From Bacteroidales bacterium (GTDB lineage Bacteria > Bacteroidota > Bacteroidia > Bacteroidales > Prolixibacteraceae): a DNA stretch of 64,000 nt. The notes under the pieces were generated by a model, which was not told the origin of the DNA, did no database searches, and was given only the letters and a program-made list of their open reading frames with translations. The translations under genes were made by a program, and so were the position numbers. Location of the stretch: positions 1 to 64,000 of the forward strand of contig JAAYDJ010000034.1 in assembly GCA_012729335.1 (NCBI GenBank), written 5' to 3'. Below, piece by piece: positions 36,972 to 46,497 of this stretch (positions within the stretch are counted from its first letter, which is position 1; each line of letters opens with the position of its first letter).

Positions 36972-37490
36972 TTATTGAGGAGGGTACTGGCCAAAAAATG
37001 AAAAGGTCAGCGGCTGAATGCGTCCTTTCACAGCTTCGGATGATGATACCATCTCCAGTGTTATTTCGTACTTACCTTTGAGAAGGGGTGAGTCCATCTG
37101 GTCAGGAGTCAGTTTTGGTGTTGGCATAATCCCCGCCTTCTGTATTCCGGGTATCAGGTCGAATGCTTCGATTGGTACAAACATATCTCCCGGCAGCCAG
37201 GGCCAGCCTCCGCGTGTGCTCTGCAAAATTATTTTCCCGTCCAGCTTTACGGTGGTTTTCATGTCGAACAGCACAACACCGCGTCTGTTGACATTGTCGG
37301 CCTTGTACGAAAAATTGATTTTGTATTTTCCGTCCCTGAAACTTTTAAAGAGGTCAACTACCGTTGCTTCATTTACAGTACTTCCTTTTGGAAACCCGCT
37401 GATCGTGACCTTTCCGTCAACTGTCTGGGCTGAAACTTCTGTCAGAAAAAATGCCGCCAGGAAGGCGAATAAAACTGAAACTTTTTTCAT
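36972..37490 (-). CDS. Secreted protein of unknown function, first gene of the cytolysin run
   Basis: 172 residues from ATG 37490 (a TTG two codons earlier is less likely). Signal peptide MKKVSVLFAFLAAFFLTEVS. The mature part is predicted beta-rich: VDGKVTISGFPKGSTVNEAT, YKINFSYKADNVNRRGVVLF and KYEITLEMVSSSEAVKG. No known family is recognised. It begins about 230 bases after the LytTR regulator gene, the largest gap in this block, so the operon promoter probably lies there. Confidence 0.65.
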   Translation of the reverse strand: MKKVSVLFAFLAAFFLTEVSAQTVDGKVTISGFPKGSTVNEATVVDLFKSFRDGKYKINFSYKADNVNRRGVVLFDMKTTVKLDGKIILQSTRGGWPWLPGDMFVPIEAFDLIPGIQKAGIMPTPKLTPDQMDSPLLKGKYEITLEMVSSSEAVKGRIQPLTFSFFGQYPPQ

Positions 37491-37611
37491 GGTCAATTAA
37501 TTCGTTAATTCATACTCTTTTTCAGATTGAAGAGTCCCCACCTCTCTATACGAGAAATAAAAACCTTAATATCCTGTATAAAGATAAATGAAAGTGAATC
37601 CCTTATGACCC

Positions 37612-37662
37612 TGAATGAGTGAATGGCGGGGTTCGGATGTGGAAAGTCAGGTATGAATGAGT
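37612..37662 (-). promoter_or_regulatory. Direct repeat, candidate regulator site upstream of the cytolysin run
   Basis: TGAATGAGT occurs at 37612-37620 and 37654-37662, 42 bases apart (about four helical turns) on the same face. It is located in the 227-base gap between the LytTR regulator gene and the first secreted-protein gene. LytTR proteins bind pairs of direct repeats, but the usual spacing is shorter and this sequence does not match the published consensus well. No clear TAnnTTTG promoter was found. Confidence 0.25.
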
Positions 37663-37717
37663 ATGCAGTGCATGGGGGTACCCGCGTTTGTACCGACACA
37701 AAGCAGAAAAGGGGGGG

Positions 37718-38437
37718 TTACAGGAAGCTTTGTATAAGCTTTACAATTTCCTCTCTTGTATTTCGCGATAACGGAACCACATCGTTGTTTGACATGACCA
37801 GTTCCCCGCCACCTTTCCTGAGGTATTTCTTTATATGATTACGATTGATCAGATATGATTTGTGGACACGGATAAACTGGTCATGACCGAGGAGTTCTTC
37901 AAAATGTTTGAGGGTTTTGCTGGCCGTGATTCTTCTTTTTCCGTAGAGGACCAGGGTGCAGTAGTTGCTGTCTGATTTGCAGTATATAATATCTGCACAA
38001 GGGACCAGTTCAATGCCATCGTTATCGGAAACAGGAATTTTATCTTTAACAGGCGTTTCAAATGCTGCAGGTTTAAGGGTATCCATTGCCTTTTCAATCA
38101 CACGTTGCAGATCATCTGGTTGAACAGGTTTAAGGAGATAACCTGATGCAACGGTTTCAACTGCCTTTATGGCGTATTCTGTGTGAGCTGTGGTAAATAC
38201 GATCATGACCGGGAGATCATCGATCAACTGTATCAAGTCTAGACCCGTCAATCCGGGCATATCCACATCGAGAAACAACAGATCGGGCTTATCTGTCCTA
38301 ATGCGTTTAACCCCTTCCACCGGGTTGGTAGTAGAAAACAAAACCTTAACATCATTGCGGTGGTTTTCATCCAAATCATATCTCAGCGTTTCAATGGCAT
38401 GGATTTCATCATCAATAATAGCGGCGGTCAGTTTCAT
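37718..38437 (-). CDS. LytTR-family response regulator
   Basis: 239 residues. Receiver domain at 1-120 with acidic pocket (AAIIDDEIHAIETL), phosphoacceptor Asp57 in LLFLDVDMPGLTG, and VIVFTTAHTEYAIKAV followed by SGYLLKPVQPDDL. The C-terminal LytTR DNA-binding domain (IYCKSDSNYCTLVLYGKRRI, QFIRVHKSYLINRNHIKKYL) is complete. It is encoded 11 bases after the histidine kinase gene and should be its partner. Being directly upstream of the cytolysin run on the same strand, it is the obvious candidate regulator of that locus. Confidence 0.94.
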   Translation of the reverse strand: MKLTAAIIDDEIHAIETLRYDLDENHRNDVKVLFSTTNPVEGVKRIRTDKPDLLFLDVDMPGLTGLDLIQLIDDLPVMIVFTTAHTEYAIKAVETVASGYLLKPVQPDDLQRVIEKAMDTLKPAAFETPVKDKIPVSDNDGIELVPCADIIYCKSDSNYCTLVLYGKRRITASKTLKHFEELLGHDQFIRVHKSYLINRNHIKKYLRKGGGELVMSNNDVVPLSRNTREEIVKLIQSFL

Positions 38438-38448
38438 ATTTCTATAAC

Positions 38449-40344
38449 TTATGTGGTTTGAATGGGTAACTTAAATCTCACTTCGGTTCCCAGGGATTGT
38501 CCTGATTCTTCAATATCAATAATTTCAATTTTATTATCCGCACTTGAATTTTCACCTGCCAGGTTAATTCGCTTTCGGGTAAGTTCCATCGCCATCGATT
38601 CATGTTTCTGGTCTTTAATATGATTCACCTTTTTTGAAAAACGTCGTCCCACCCCATTGTCGCGAATAGCAAAAACAACACTGTGGTCTTTTTTTGCGAT
38701 TTCCAGCCACAATTTTTTCTCACCGGTTTTGGGAGCCAATCCGTGTCCGATCGCATTTTCAACATATGGCTGAAGAATAAGCGGTGGAACCAAACACTTT
38801 CCAATATCCACAGCCGGGGAGATTTTCAGCTCGAACCCAAAATCATCGCGGTAACGCATCTGTTCCAGTTCTATATAAAGTCTGAGCGTTTCAAGCTCCT
38901 CTTTCAGCAGAATGAAATCCCTGGATGAATAGTAGAGGATGAGCCGGATGAGTCTGGCAAATTTGTTCAAATAATCGGATGCCTTTTTAGTCTCATTGGA
39001 GATCACATAAGCCCTGATTGAATTCAGGGAATTAAAAATAAAATGGGGATTCATCTGGGCCTTTAAGGCTGTAAGTTTTACCTGGGTCATCTCAGCTTCA
39101 ATCGACTTTTTCTCCTGTTCGACAAGCTTAGTTCGGTAACCCAGAATGAGTGAAAATATGAAGACCTCAATGCTGGTACCCAGCATCATATATTTTATTT
39201 CCCAGAGATAAAGGGCTAACAACGCCCCCGATAAATAGAAAAGGCTGCCTCCGACCAAATACAGAACAACTTTTTTCTTGTAATGTCTAATTATGTAAAC
39301 ATAAGATGCCAGGCTGAAAACAACCATGAAATAGCGTTGAAATTCTATAATAAAAGGCCCGACGGCGGAAAAAGGCTTAAATACAAGGATAGCAATCTGA
39401 AACGCAACAATAGTAATCAAGAGTGTCAGGGCGAAACGAATGGCTATATTTAATTTCGGAAAATCGGTTTTGGCATTTAAAACCTGCTGTGCGAATTTCA
39501 AATAAAAGATGTTCACTAAAACCTGCATCACATCGTTATAGATATGGATGGCATAGGGCAAAGCCATCCTGAATTCTTCCTGAATGAAGGCCGCTCTCGC
39601 GCCAATGTATAAAATCAGAGCCAGCAAATAAAGCGAATAATAGATGAAAAGCCTGTCACTGTATATAAAGTAAAAACCGATGAAATAAAAGAACATCAAC
39701 AACACACCCCCAGTAAACAGGTAAAATGGGATTTGATTCAGGAAGAACTTGCGACTGCTGTATTCTTTGTAGAATTGAATTGAGTTTTCACTGGTGTAAT
39801 AAGGATCGACAATTAATTTTTTTCGCGAACTATGTTTTATTTGTGCATATAAATAGCGGCCGTCAATCAATTCGTCATGAGTAAACGGAATGTCAGAAAA
39901 GTCATTTACCCCCTCAGAATTATTTCTGGTAAACATACCTGCAGTCCGGGTAGCTAGTGAATCTCCGCTTTGATAATAGAGGGTAATTTGATCATAGTAA
40001 CTAAAACAGATGTACCACTTACCGGTGTCAGGCAAATCGACAGCCCTGATGTCCATAAGGTACCAATAGGTTGCCCTGGATGAGGCAAAGTATCTTTTTG
40101 GCAATGGCTGAAAATTCGGTTGAAACGCTGCTGAGAAGACCTTCTGTGCAGAAACGGTTCCGTCAGTTGTAACGAAAACTTTCGCTTTTGCATTAATTCT
40201 CTGGTTGAATAGCCCCAAATCCAAATGATTCCCGGCAGACTTTGCAGATACCCCTTGCACATACCACAAAATAAAAATGAAAAGCAAACCGGCAATTCCC
40301 GTCAACCGTTGGTATGGAATTCTAAATGAATAACTGCCAGTCAT
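38449..40344 (-). CDS. LytS-type sensor histidine kinase with 7TM sensory module
   Basis: 631 residues. Signal/first helix about 10-30; an extracytoplasmic beta domain to about 180 (7TMR-DISM extracellular type: RYFASSRATYWYLMDI, KWYICFSYYDQITLYYQSGD); then seven hydrophobic helices to about 400. Next comes a His_kinase (PF06580) domain with phosphoacceptor His434 in QMNPHFIFNSLNSI, PLILQPYVENAIGHG (N box) and IRDNGVGR (G box). The sensory module suggests detection of carbohydrate or envelope-derived ligands. First gene of a two-gene signalling operon with the LytTR regulator. Confidence 0.92.
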   Translation of the reverse strand: MTGSYSFRIPYQRLTGIAGLLFIFILWYVQGVSAKSAGNHLDLGLFNQRINAKAKVFVTTDGTVSAQKVFSAAFQPNFQPLPKRYFASSRATYWYLMDIRAVDLPDTGKWYICFSYYDQITLYYQSGDSLATRTAGMFTRNNSEGVNDFSDIPFTHDELIDGRYLYAQIKHSSRKKLIVDPYYTSENSIQFYKEYSSRKFFLNQIPFYLFTGGVLLMFFYFIGFYFIYSDRLFIYYSLYLLALILYIGARAAFIQEEFRMALPYAIHIYNDVMQVLVNIFYLKFAQQVLNAKTDFPKLNIAIRFALTLLITIVAFQIAILVFKPFSAVGPFIIEFQRYFMVVFSLASYVYIIRHYKKKVVLYLVGGSLFYLSGALLALYLWEIKYMMLGTSIEVFIFSLILGYRTKLVEQEKKSIEAEMTQVKLTALKAQMNPHFIFNSLNSIRAYVISNETKKASDYLNKFARLIRLILYYSSRDFILLKEELETLRLYIELEQMRYRDDFGFELKISPAVDIGKCLVPPLILQPYVENAIGHGLAPKTGEKKLWLEIAKKDHSVVFAIRDNGVGRRFSKKVNHIKDQKHESMAMELTRKRINLAGENSSADNKIEIIDIEESGQSLGTEVRFKLPIQTT

Positions 40345-41266
40345 ATGAGATCAGATTGGTAACCAACGCTTGTCTGAAACTCACAATTGAAAGTTCAAAC
40401 AAATGTTAATTATCTTTCTTCATTAACAACAGTATGCTAACTTTGTTTTACAAAGGCAGTAAATTATCCAATAAATGAAAGGACAGAATGAAAATTATCA
40501 ATGTCCCTTTAAACTTTCCCAATTAAATATAGTAAGAGATTACAACCCCCAAATCGCTGGATAAGACCAGGATTACCGCTTCACCACCCAGATAATCCAT
40601 GATGGTGAGGATTTTCTTTAAAACCACCACATGCATATTCAATTTTTTCCTGGCTTTGAGCATGGAACCCAGGAAAAGGGGATTCTCGTTGAATGGATAT
40701 TTGTACCTGACATTCATTGATCCGTCATAATTAACGGATCCAGTCCTTTAAGAGTGAATAGGTTAAAAATCAGTTGATTTCTAAAACGAAGTGATGACTT
40801 CAGCTTAGAACGCATACTTCATTAATGACTGGTTTTGTACATATGCCCATAGACGGACATACTTTTCAGTTGGAGACTTTCTCTCGGTGGAAGAACCGGT
40901 ACCCTGATCAACTGCCGCCGGATTAATTGACCACCTCATGCCGAAGTTAATCCTCTGATATATAAACAAATCCTTAATTTCTAAATATGGTCAAAGCTTC
41001 TGGCTTGTGCACCTTATTGCTGAGTTATTCCTTCAAACTCTTAATAACCCGTTAATAACTAATCATAAAATATGGAGAAAGCTCAGATTTGGTAAGAATT
41101 ATAAAATCTAATTTTATGGACGAAAGATCTAAATATGGCATAAAATATGTATTTGGCTTTACCTCAGGTATTTAGCCCTTAAAATGAAGTAAAAAACGTG
41201 GTTTTTGGAGTTTCAAATTAGGATCAAAGACTACTTTTGCGTCACTGACTAATAAAGAGAAGTTAT
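40345..41266. other. AT-rich intergenic region
   Basis: Nothing here codes convincingly. A 64-codon minus frame at 40523-40717 has no recognisable motif and no ribosome-binding site. CTTTGT-TTT-ACAAAG (40441-40455) is a perfect small palindrome about 100 bases upstream of the kinase start. Near the right end TACTTTTG (41232-41239) fits the TAnnTTTG promoter element for the rightward receptor genes; TTTG at 41204 lies 24 bases upstream, slightly farther than usual. Confidence 0.4.
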
Positions 41267-41386
41267 ATGAATAAACAAAACAGAAAGCTCCCGGCAGTGC
41301 TGTTGTTGCTGTTCATTTCGATAACCATGGCATTTCCCCAGGCCACAACTTCCGGGATGAACGGAAAGATAAACTTAAAAATCTAA
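41267..41386 (+). pseudogene. Truncated start of a second Oar-like receptor
   Basis: A 39-codon frame with a clean signal peptide (MNKQNRKLPAVLLLLFISIT) followed by FPQATTSGMNGKINLKI and a stop. The mature start ATTSGMNGKI parallels VTTSSMGGRVSD at the mature start of the intact receptor encoded 45 bases downstream. It looks like the remaining N-terminus of a duplicated receptor gene, or a leader peptide. Its upstream region carries the best promoter-like element, so its transcript probably continues into the receptor gene. Confidence 0.5.
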
Positions 41387-41431
41387 CATACGACTCGTAT
41401 TATATTATTACCAAATTAAAGTAAACTATTT

Positions 41432-44400
41432 ATGATTAAAAAAATCTGTATTCTATTAGTGGCGCTCATTATTTCATCAGCCACTATTATGCAAGCACAG
41501 GTGACCACATCCAGTATGGGTGGACGTGTCTCTGATGCTGAAGGAGCGGTGATAGGTGCAACGGTGATTGCCACCCACACCCCTTCAGGAACAACTTATG
41601 GTACTGTAACCAACCTGGAAGGGCGATTCAACCTGAATGGCATGCGTGTAGGCGGACCTTACACTGTTACAATTACTTTCATTGGATATGGTGCATTCAC
41701 TCAGAACAACATTACGTTGAGTTTAGGTGAAAACTATGTAATGAATGTTGTACTCTCGGAAGAATCGACATCATTAGATGAAGTTATTGTTGCAGCTGCC
41801 CGCACAAAGTTCTCTAATGAGAAAACTGGAGCTGTGACCAACATCACCACCGACCAGATAGCAAATTTGCCTACAGTGAATCGCAGCATTATGGACATTA
41901 CCCGCCTTTCTCCTTATGGAGGCAATGGGATGAGCTTTGTCGGTACAGATGGTCGTACGGCCAACTTTACGGTGGATGGAGCTAATTTCAACAATAACTT
42001 CGGTTTAAGTGACAGACTTCCCGGTGGAGGTAACCCCATCTCCATTGAAGCTATCGAAGAATTGCAGGTTGTTATCGCACCTTACGATGTTCGCCAAACT
42101 AACTTTATCGGTGGTGGTGTTAATGCTATTACAAGATCGGGTACAAATACTTTCAGAGGAAGCGCTTACGTATTCCACAGAAATGAAAACCTGCGCGGTG
42201 ATGCTGTTAAAGGTCAGCAAATTCAGGGAGCTCGTGAAAAAGACCGCAATACAACATACGGTTTCACTTTAGGCGGTCCGATTATCAGGAACAAATTGTT
42301 CTTCTTCGTAAATGCTGAAATGTCTAAAACGCCCACAATTGCCAATCGTTGGAGAGCTTCAACAGATGGTGTTGCTGATCCGGACAATTATATATCCCGC
42401 ACAACCATAAACGATCTTCAGAGGGTTTCTGATTTTGTAAAAAATGAATATGGATATGAAACGGGATCTTACACAAATTTCCCGGCAGATGAAAGCAATA
42501 ACAAACTTCTGGCCCGTTTGGACTGGAATATCACCAATAAACATCGCCTGGCTTTACGTTATAACTACACAAAAAATCTTTCATGGATATCTCCTAATGC
42601 TACCTCTATGGATGGGGGCACCCGTGTTTCTGAGGCGAGAATGTCAAAAGCATCCATGTCATTTGCAAACTCGATGTATTCGATGGACAACCTTGTTCAT
42701 TCATTCTCTTTCGACTTGAACAGCCGGTTAGCGGATAACTTATCCAACCAATTCCTGGCCACATTCTCAAAACTTGATGACATTCGCGGAACGAATTCAT
42801 CAGAATTCCCTTTCATTGATATCTTGAAAGACGGTCAGGCTTATATGTCTTTAGGTTATGAACTTTTCACCTGGAACAACGGTGTTCACAACAATGTATT
42901 GAACATTAAAGATGAGCTGACTTACTATTTGGGTAATCATAAAATCGTAGGTGGTATTGCATACGAATATAAAATGGCAGATAATGCCTATATGCGTAAC
43001 GGTACCGGATACTATCGCTACGCAAGTCTCGATGACTTCTTAAGCGGAGGAGCACCTGAGATTGTAAACCTTACTTATGGTTACGATGGAGAAAGCAATC
43101 CTGCTGCACGTATAAGAACGAACAAACTTGGAGTTTACGGCCAGGATGACTGGAGTTTGAGCGAAAGATTCAAACTATCTTACGGACTTCGTATCGATGG
43201 ACTTTTCTTCAACAATGATGATTTGATGACGAACAAGGCAATCAACGACATTGATTATGCCGGTCGTCATATCGATACAGGAGAATGGCCAGAAGCAAAT
43301 ATCATATTTTCTCCTCGTATAGGTTTTGTGTGGGATACATTTGGGGACAAGAGTCTGAAAGTTCGTGGAGGCACCGGTCTTTTCTCGGGTAATTTACCCC
43401 TTGTATTCTTCACCAATATGCCTACCAACGGTGGAATGGTACAATATCAGGCACAGATAAATGCTGCGAACGCAGCAAAGAAAGGTTTCACAATGGATGA
43501 ATTTGCCGGTGGACTGGTGACTGACGCCAACGGTAAAGCTAACATTTCTGCACTATACGACAAATTAATATCCTTGGGCTATCCTGCAACCATTTCACCC
43601 GAAGACGGAACGGTTCCTTCAGCTATTGCTGCTGTAGATCCAAACTTTAAAATGCCGCAAGTATGGAAAGTATCGCTTGCCGTGGACTATGCATTTAAAA
43701 CATCTTTCCCATTCTCTGTCACTGCAGAAGGAATTTTCAACAAAACAATCAACGGTGTTTCCATTTCTGATTGGAGTATTCCGACAGTAGGCGGTTTTGC
43801 CCGTTTCAACGGTGTCGACAACCGTCCGGTTTATCCCGCAGGTTATCGTGTTGGCACAAAGGCCTTTGTGCTGGAAAACACCAGCCTCGGTTATGGCTGG
43901 TCAGGCAACATTACTTTCAATGCTCAACCTGCAAGCTGGCTCAGCATGATGGCTGCCTATACACATACGGTAGCGAAGGACGTAACCGGTATGCCTGGTT
44001 CGAATGCAGAATCTGCCTTTACATATGTTCCTACAGTGGAAGGACCTAACCACATTAAATTGCACAATTCTCAGTATAACACGCCCGATCGTTTAGTGGC
44101 TTCTCTTACTGCCCACGACAAGAGCGGCAATCACTATAGCCTTATCTATGAAGGATGGCGTGGTGGGGCCAACTATTCCTACATGACCGCTAACGATATC
44201 AATGGTGATGGGTACAACTATGATGCAATCTATGTTCCAACTGACGATGAAGTGGCCAACAATGAATTCCGCTTTGTTTCAGAAAGCGATAAAACCCGTT
44301 TTATGGACTATGTGCATGCCAATGATTATTTGAAAAAACAACAAGGCAATTATGCAGAAGCCTATAGCGTATACTCTCCCTGGGTACATCGCGTCGATTT

Positions 44401-44698
44401 CAGCTACAAACATGATTTTGCTCTGAATGCAGGTAATAACGGACACAAACTGCAACTTAGCTTTGATATCAAAAACGTGATGAACCTGTTCAACTCCAGT
44501 TGGGGTGTTGGTAAATATCTGAATCCGGCAATTGGTTCGGAAGCCCGTATCCTCAAATATGAAGGTGTAGATGCTGACGGATTTGCCACATTCTCTACTC
44601 CTTCATATATAAACGGCAATACCCAAACATTCACACCAAGTTACTCACTGGGTCAATGCTGGTATGCATTAATCGGCATCAAGTATATTTTCAACTAA
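41432..44698 (+). CDS. Oar-like TonB-dependent receptor with carboxypeptidase-regulatory-like domain
   Basis: 1088 residues. Signal peptide to about 22, then a carboxypeptidase-regulatory-like domain (GGRVSDAEGAVIGATVIATH), a plug (LSPYGGNGMSFVGTDGRTAN, ISIEAIEELQVVIAPYDVRQ, GGVNAITRSGTNTFRGSAY) and a long barrel ending ...WYALIGIKYIFN. The motif with ELQVV and NAITRSGTN separates it from SusC and places it with Oar/OmpA-like adhesion and peptide-type receptors. AT-richer than the SusC gene. The lipoprotein gene 19 bases downstream is its likely partner. Confidence 0.92.
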   Translation: MIKKICILLVALIISSATIMQAQVTTSSMGGRVSDAEGAVIGATVIATHTPSGTTYGTVTNLEGRFNLNGMRVGGPYTVTITFIGYGAFTQNNITLSLGENYVMNVVLSEESTSLDEVIVAAARTKFSNEKTGAVTNITTDQIANLPTVNRSIMDITRLSPYGGNGMSFVGTDGRTANFTVDGANFNNNFGLSDRLPGGGNPISIEAIEELQVVIAPYDVRQTNFIGGGVNAITRSGTNTFRGSAYVFHRNENLRGDAVKGQQIQGAREKDRNTTYGFTLGGPIIRNKLFFFVNAEMSKTPTIANRWRASTDGVADPDNYISRTTINDLQRVSDFVKNEYGYETGSYTNFPADESNNKLLARLDWNITNKHRLALRYNYTKNLSWISPNATSMDGGTRVSEARMSKASMSFANSMYSMDNLVHSFSFDLNSRLADNLSNQFLATFSKLDDIRGTNSSEFPFIDILKDGQAYMSLGYELFTWNNGVHNNVLNIKDELTYYLGNHKIVGGIAYEYKMADNAYMRNGTGYYRYASLDDFLSGGAPEIVNLTYGYDGESNPAARIRTNKLGVYGQDDWSLSERFKLSYGLRIDGLFFNNDDLMTNKAINDIDYAGRHIDTGEWPEANIIFSPRIGFVWDTFGDKSLKVRGGTGLFSGNLPLVFFTNMPTNGGMVQYQAQINAANAAKKGFTMDEFAGGLVTDANGKANISALYDKLISLGYPATISPEDGTVPSAIAAVDPNFKMPQVWKVSLAVDYAFKTSFPFSVTAEGIFNKTINGVSISDWSIPTVGGFARFNGVDNRPVYPAGYRVGTKAFVLENTSLGYGWSGNITFNAQPASWLSMMAAYTHTVAKDVTGMPGSNAESAFTYVPTVEGPNHIKLHNSQYNTPDRLVASLTAHDKSGNHYSLIYEGWRGGANYSYMTANDINGDGYNYDAIYVPTDDEVANNEFRFVSESDKTRFMDYVHANDYLKKQQGNYAEAYSVYSPWVHRVDFSYKHDFALNAGNNGHKLQLSFDIKNVMNLFNSSWGVGKYLNPAIGSEARILKYEGVDADGFATFSTPSYINGNTQTFTPSYSLGQCWYALIGIKYIFN

Positions 44699-44717
44699 TT
44701 AAAAAGCGCTGACAATT

Positions 44718-46232
44718 ATGAAATTAAAAAGAATATTCCCATTTCTCGTTGCACTACTTGCCCTGATGACAAGTTGTACAGATGAAGAAACAATGACATT
44801 GCTTGATGAAATTCAAGTATCGTCGTCTTATGTGGCGATCCCTGTAGAGGGTGGTTCCACCAGCATTACTGTAACGGCTAAAGATAGCTGGACCGCAGAG
44901 AAAGTAACCACCGATAAAAATAAGGTGGAATGGCTGACGATCTCTTCAACAACAGGTAGTGCCGGTGAGTCAACACTTACATTTACTGCTCCATCTGCCA
45001 TTGATGGACGTACTGCTGAGGTTTTAATTAAAAGTGGCGACAAAACTCAGAGAATAAATATTATCCAGGGTCTGGCAACCATTGCATCTGCCACATGTGC
45101 GGAGGTAATTGCCGGACCTGACAGCAAGACCTATCAGGTCACCGGAGTTTGTACGGCAATAGCCAACACAACTTACGGAAACTGGTATCTTGCCGACAAG
45201 ACCGGCTCTATTTATATCTATGGTACGCTCGATAAAAAGGGACAACCCAAAAACTTTTTAAGTTTAGGACTTGAAGTGGGGGATGAAGTAACGGTTCAAG
45301 GGCCAAAAACCACCTATGGTACGACAGTAGAATTGATTGATGTAACAGTGATTAATATCAATAAATCACTTGTGAAGGTTGATTCGGTAAAAAACGCATC
45401 GCTTCCTATCGAAGGCGGTGAATTTATGGCGTACCTTACCTGTAAAGGACAAGGCGTATCGGTAGATATTCCTAATGATGCCATGTCATGGTTATCCATC
45501 TCATCTATCCAGTCAGCAGGAACAAGTACTGTGGTGAAATTCAAAGCCGCTGCCAATACCGGTGGAGATCGTGGAACTACGCTCACGTTCCACACTACGG
45601 ATGGTGCTAAAGACTATAGTGCACAAACAATGCTCAGCCAAAAAGGAGCGATTGTAAAAGCAACTATTGCAGCATTTATAGCAGCCCCGGTCGGGGACAC
45701 TCAATATCGTTTAACAGGTGTGATCACCAGTATTTCTAACACTACATATGGGAATCTATACCTGAGAGATTTCTCCGGCGAAACGTATGTGTATGGCATT
45801 AAGGATTTCACTCAAAAAGGTCTAAAAGTGGGTGACATTATTACCATTGTCGGAAAACGTGCCGAATATAAAGGAACTCCACAAGTAGGCTCTGCCGTTT
45901 TGGAGAGCGCTATTCCTGTAACCTCTGCGACTATTGCTGAGGTGCTGACGAAACCTGACAATACAAGTAATTACTTTATGGTGACCGGTACGATTACATC
46001 AATTGCCAACGCGGACTACGGTAATCTTTATCTGAAAGACGGCGAAAGTGAAATTTACGTGTATGGTTGTTATCCGGGTTATGGTGCAACCGGTAATGAT
46101 AGAAAAGGTTTGTTAGCTGCCAAAAGCATTAAAGTTGGTGATACACTCACAGTCATTGCACCAAAGGGTTCCTATAATGGAGTAGCCCAACTTGCTAATA
46201 GTTTTTATTTCAGCCACGTAAGTGCAGAATAA
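44718..46232 (+). CDS. Lipoprotein with BACON and OB-fold repeats
   Basis: 504 residues. Leader ends LALMTSC (lipobox). Domains in order: BACON-like (about 33-125, IPVEGGSTSITVTAKDSWTA); OB-fold-like repeat (about 126-220, YQVTGVCTAIANTTYGNWYL); second BACON-like (about 225-310, LPIEGGEFMAYLTCKGQGVS); then two more OB-like repeats (YRLTGVITSISNTTYGNLYL and FMVTGTITSIANADYGNLYL). The OB units are strongly alike, so they arose by duplication. These domains are common in surface proteins handling nucleic acids or glycans. A strong terminator follows 39 bases after the stop; it forms an operon with the Oar-like receptor. Confidence 0.85.
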   Translation: MKLKRIFPFLVALLALMTSCTDEETMTLLDEIQVSSSYVAIPVEGGSTSITVTAKDSWTAEKVTTDKNKVEWLTISSTTGSAGESTLTFTAPSAIDGRTAEVLIKSGDKTQRINIIQGLATIASATCAEVIAGPDSKTYQVTGVCTAIANTTYGNWYLADKTGSIYIYGTLDKKGQPKNFLSLGLEVGDEVTVQGPKTTYGTTVELIDVTVININKSLVKVDSVKNASLPIEGGEFMAYLTCKGQGVSVDIPNDAMSWLSISSIQSAGTSTVVKFKAAANTGGDRGTTLTFHTTDGAKDYSAQTMLSQKGAIVKATIAAFIAAPVGDTQYRLTGVITSISNTTYGNLYLRDFSGETYVYGIKDFTQKGLKVGDIITIVGKRAEYKGTPQVGSAVLESAIPVTSATIAEVLTKPDNTSNYFMVTGTITSIANADYGNLYLKDGESEIYVYGCYPGYGATGNDRKGLLAAKSIKVGDTLTVIAPKGSYNGVAQLANSFYFSHVSAE

Positions 46233-46271
46233 AATGTAATCTTCTTCCATTATTAAATGGAGAAAAATTAG

Positions 46272-46304
46272 GCCGCCTCAAGACCGAGGCGGCTTATTTT
46301 TTTT
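46272..46304 (+). terminator. Rho-independent terminator after the BACON/OB lipoprotein gene
   Basis: GCCGCCTC (46272-46279) pairs with GAGGCGGC (46286-46293) around a 6-base loop, followed by TTATTTTTTTT. A classic terminator ending the receptor/lipoprotein operon. Confidence 0.92.
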
Positions 46305-46497
46305 CTTGCCGTTTGAGACACATTTTAAACCTATAACGGAAAATGATCTGTTTGACGGGACAAGAGTAATCTGTTTTGGTACAATTTCTAGTAGAATTTA
46401 CACCTCAAAACCCCCTCTTGCTTAAGCAAAGCTGCAGCATAAAAAAAGGAGTCACAACTCTTCAATTGTAACTCCTTGTAATTCTTCCTGTTAGAAG

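Noticed and set aside
40523..40717. 64-residue minus-strand gene in the kinase/receptor gap
   Set aside because: No motif, no ribosome-binding site and no context; left as non-coding.
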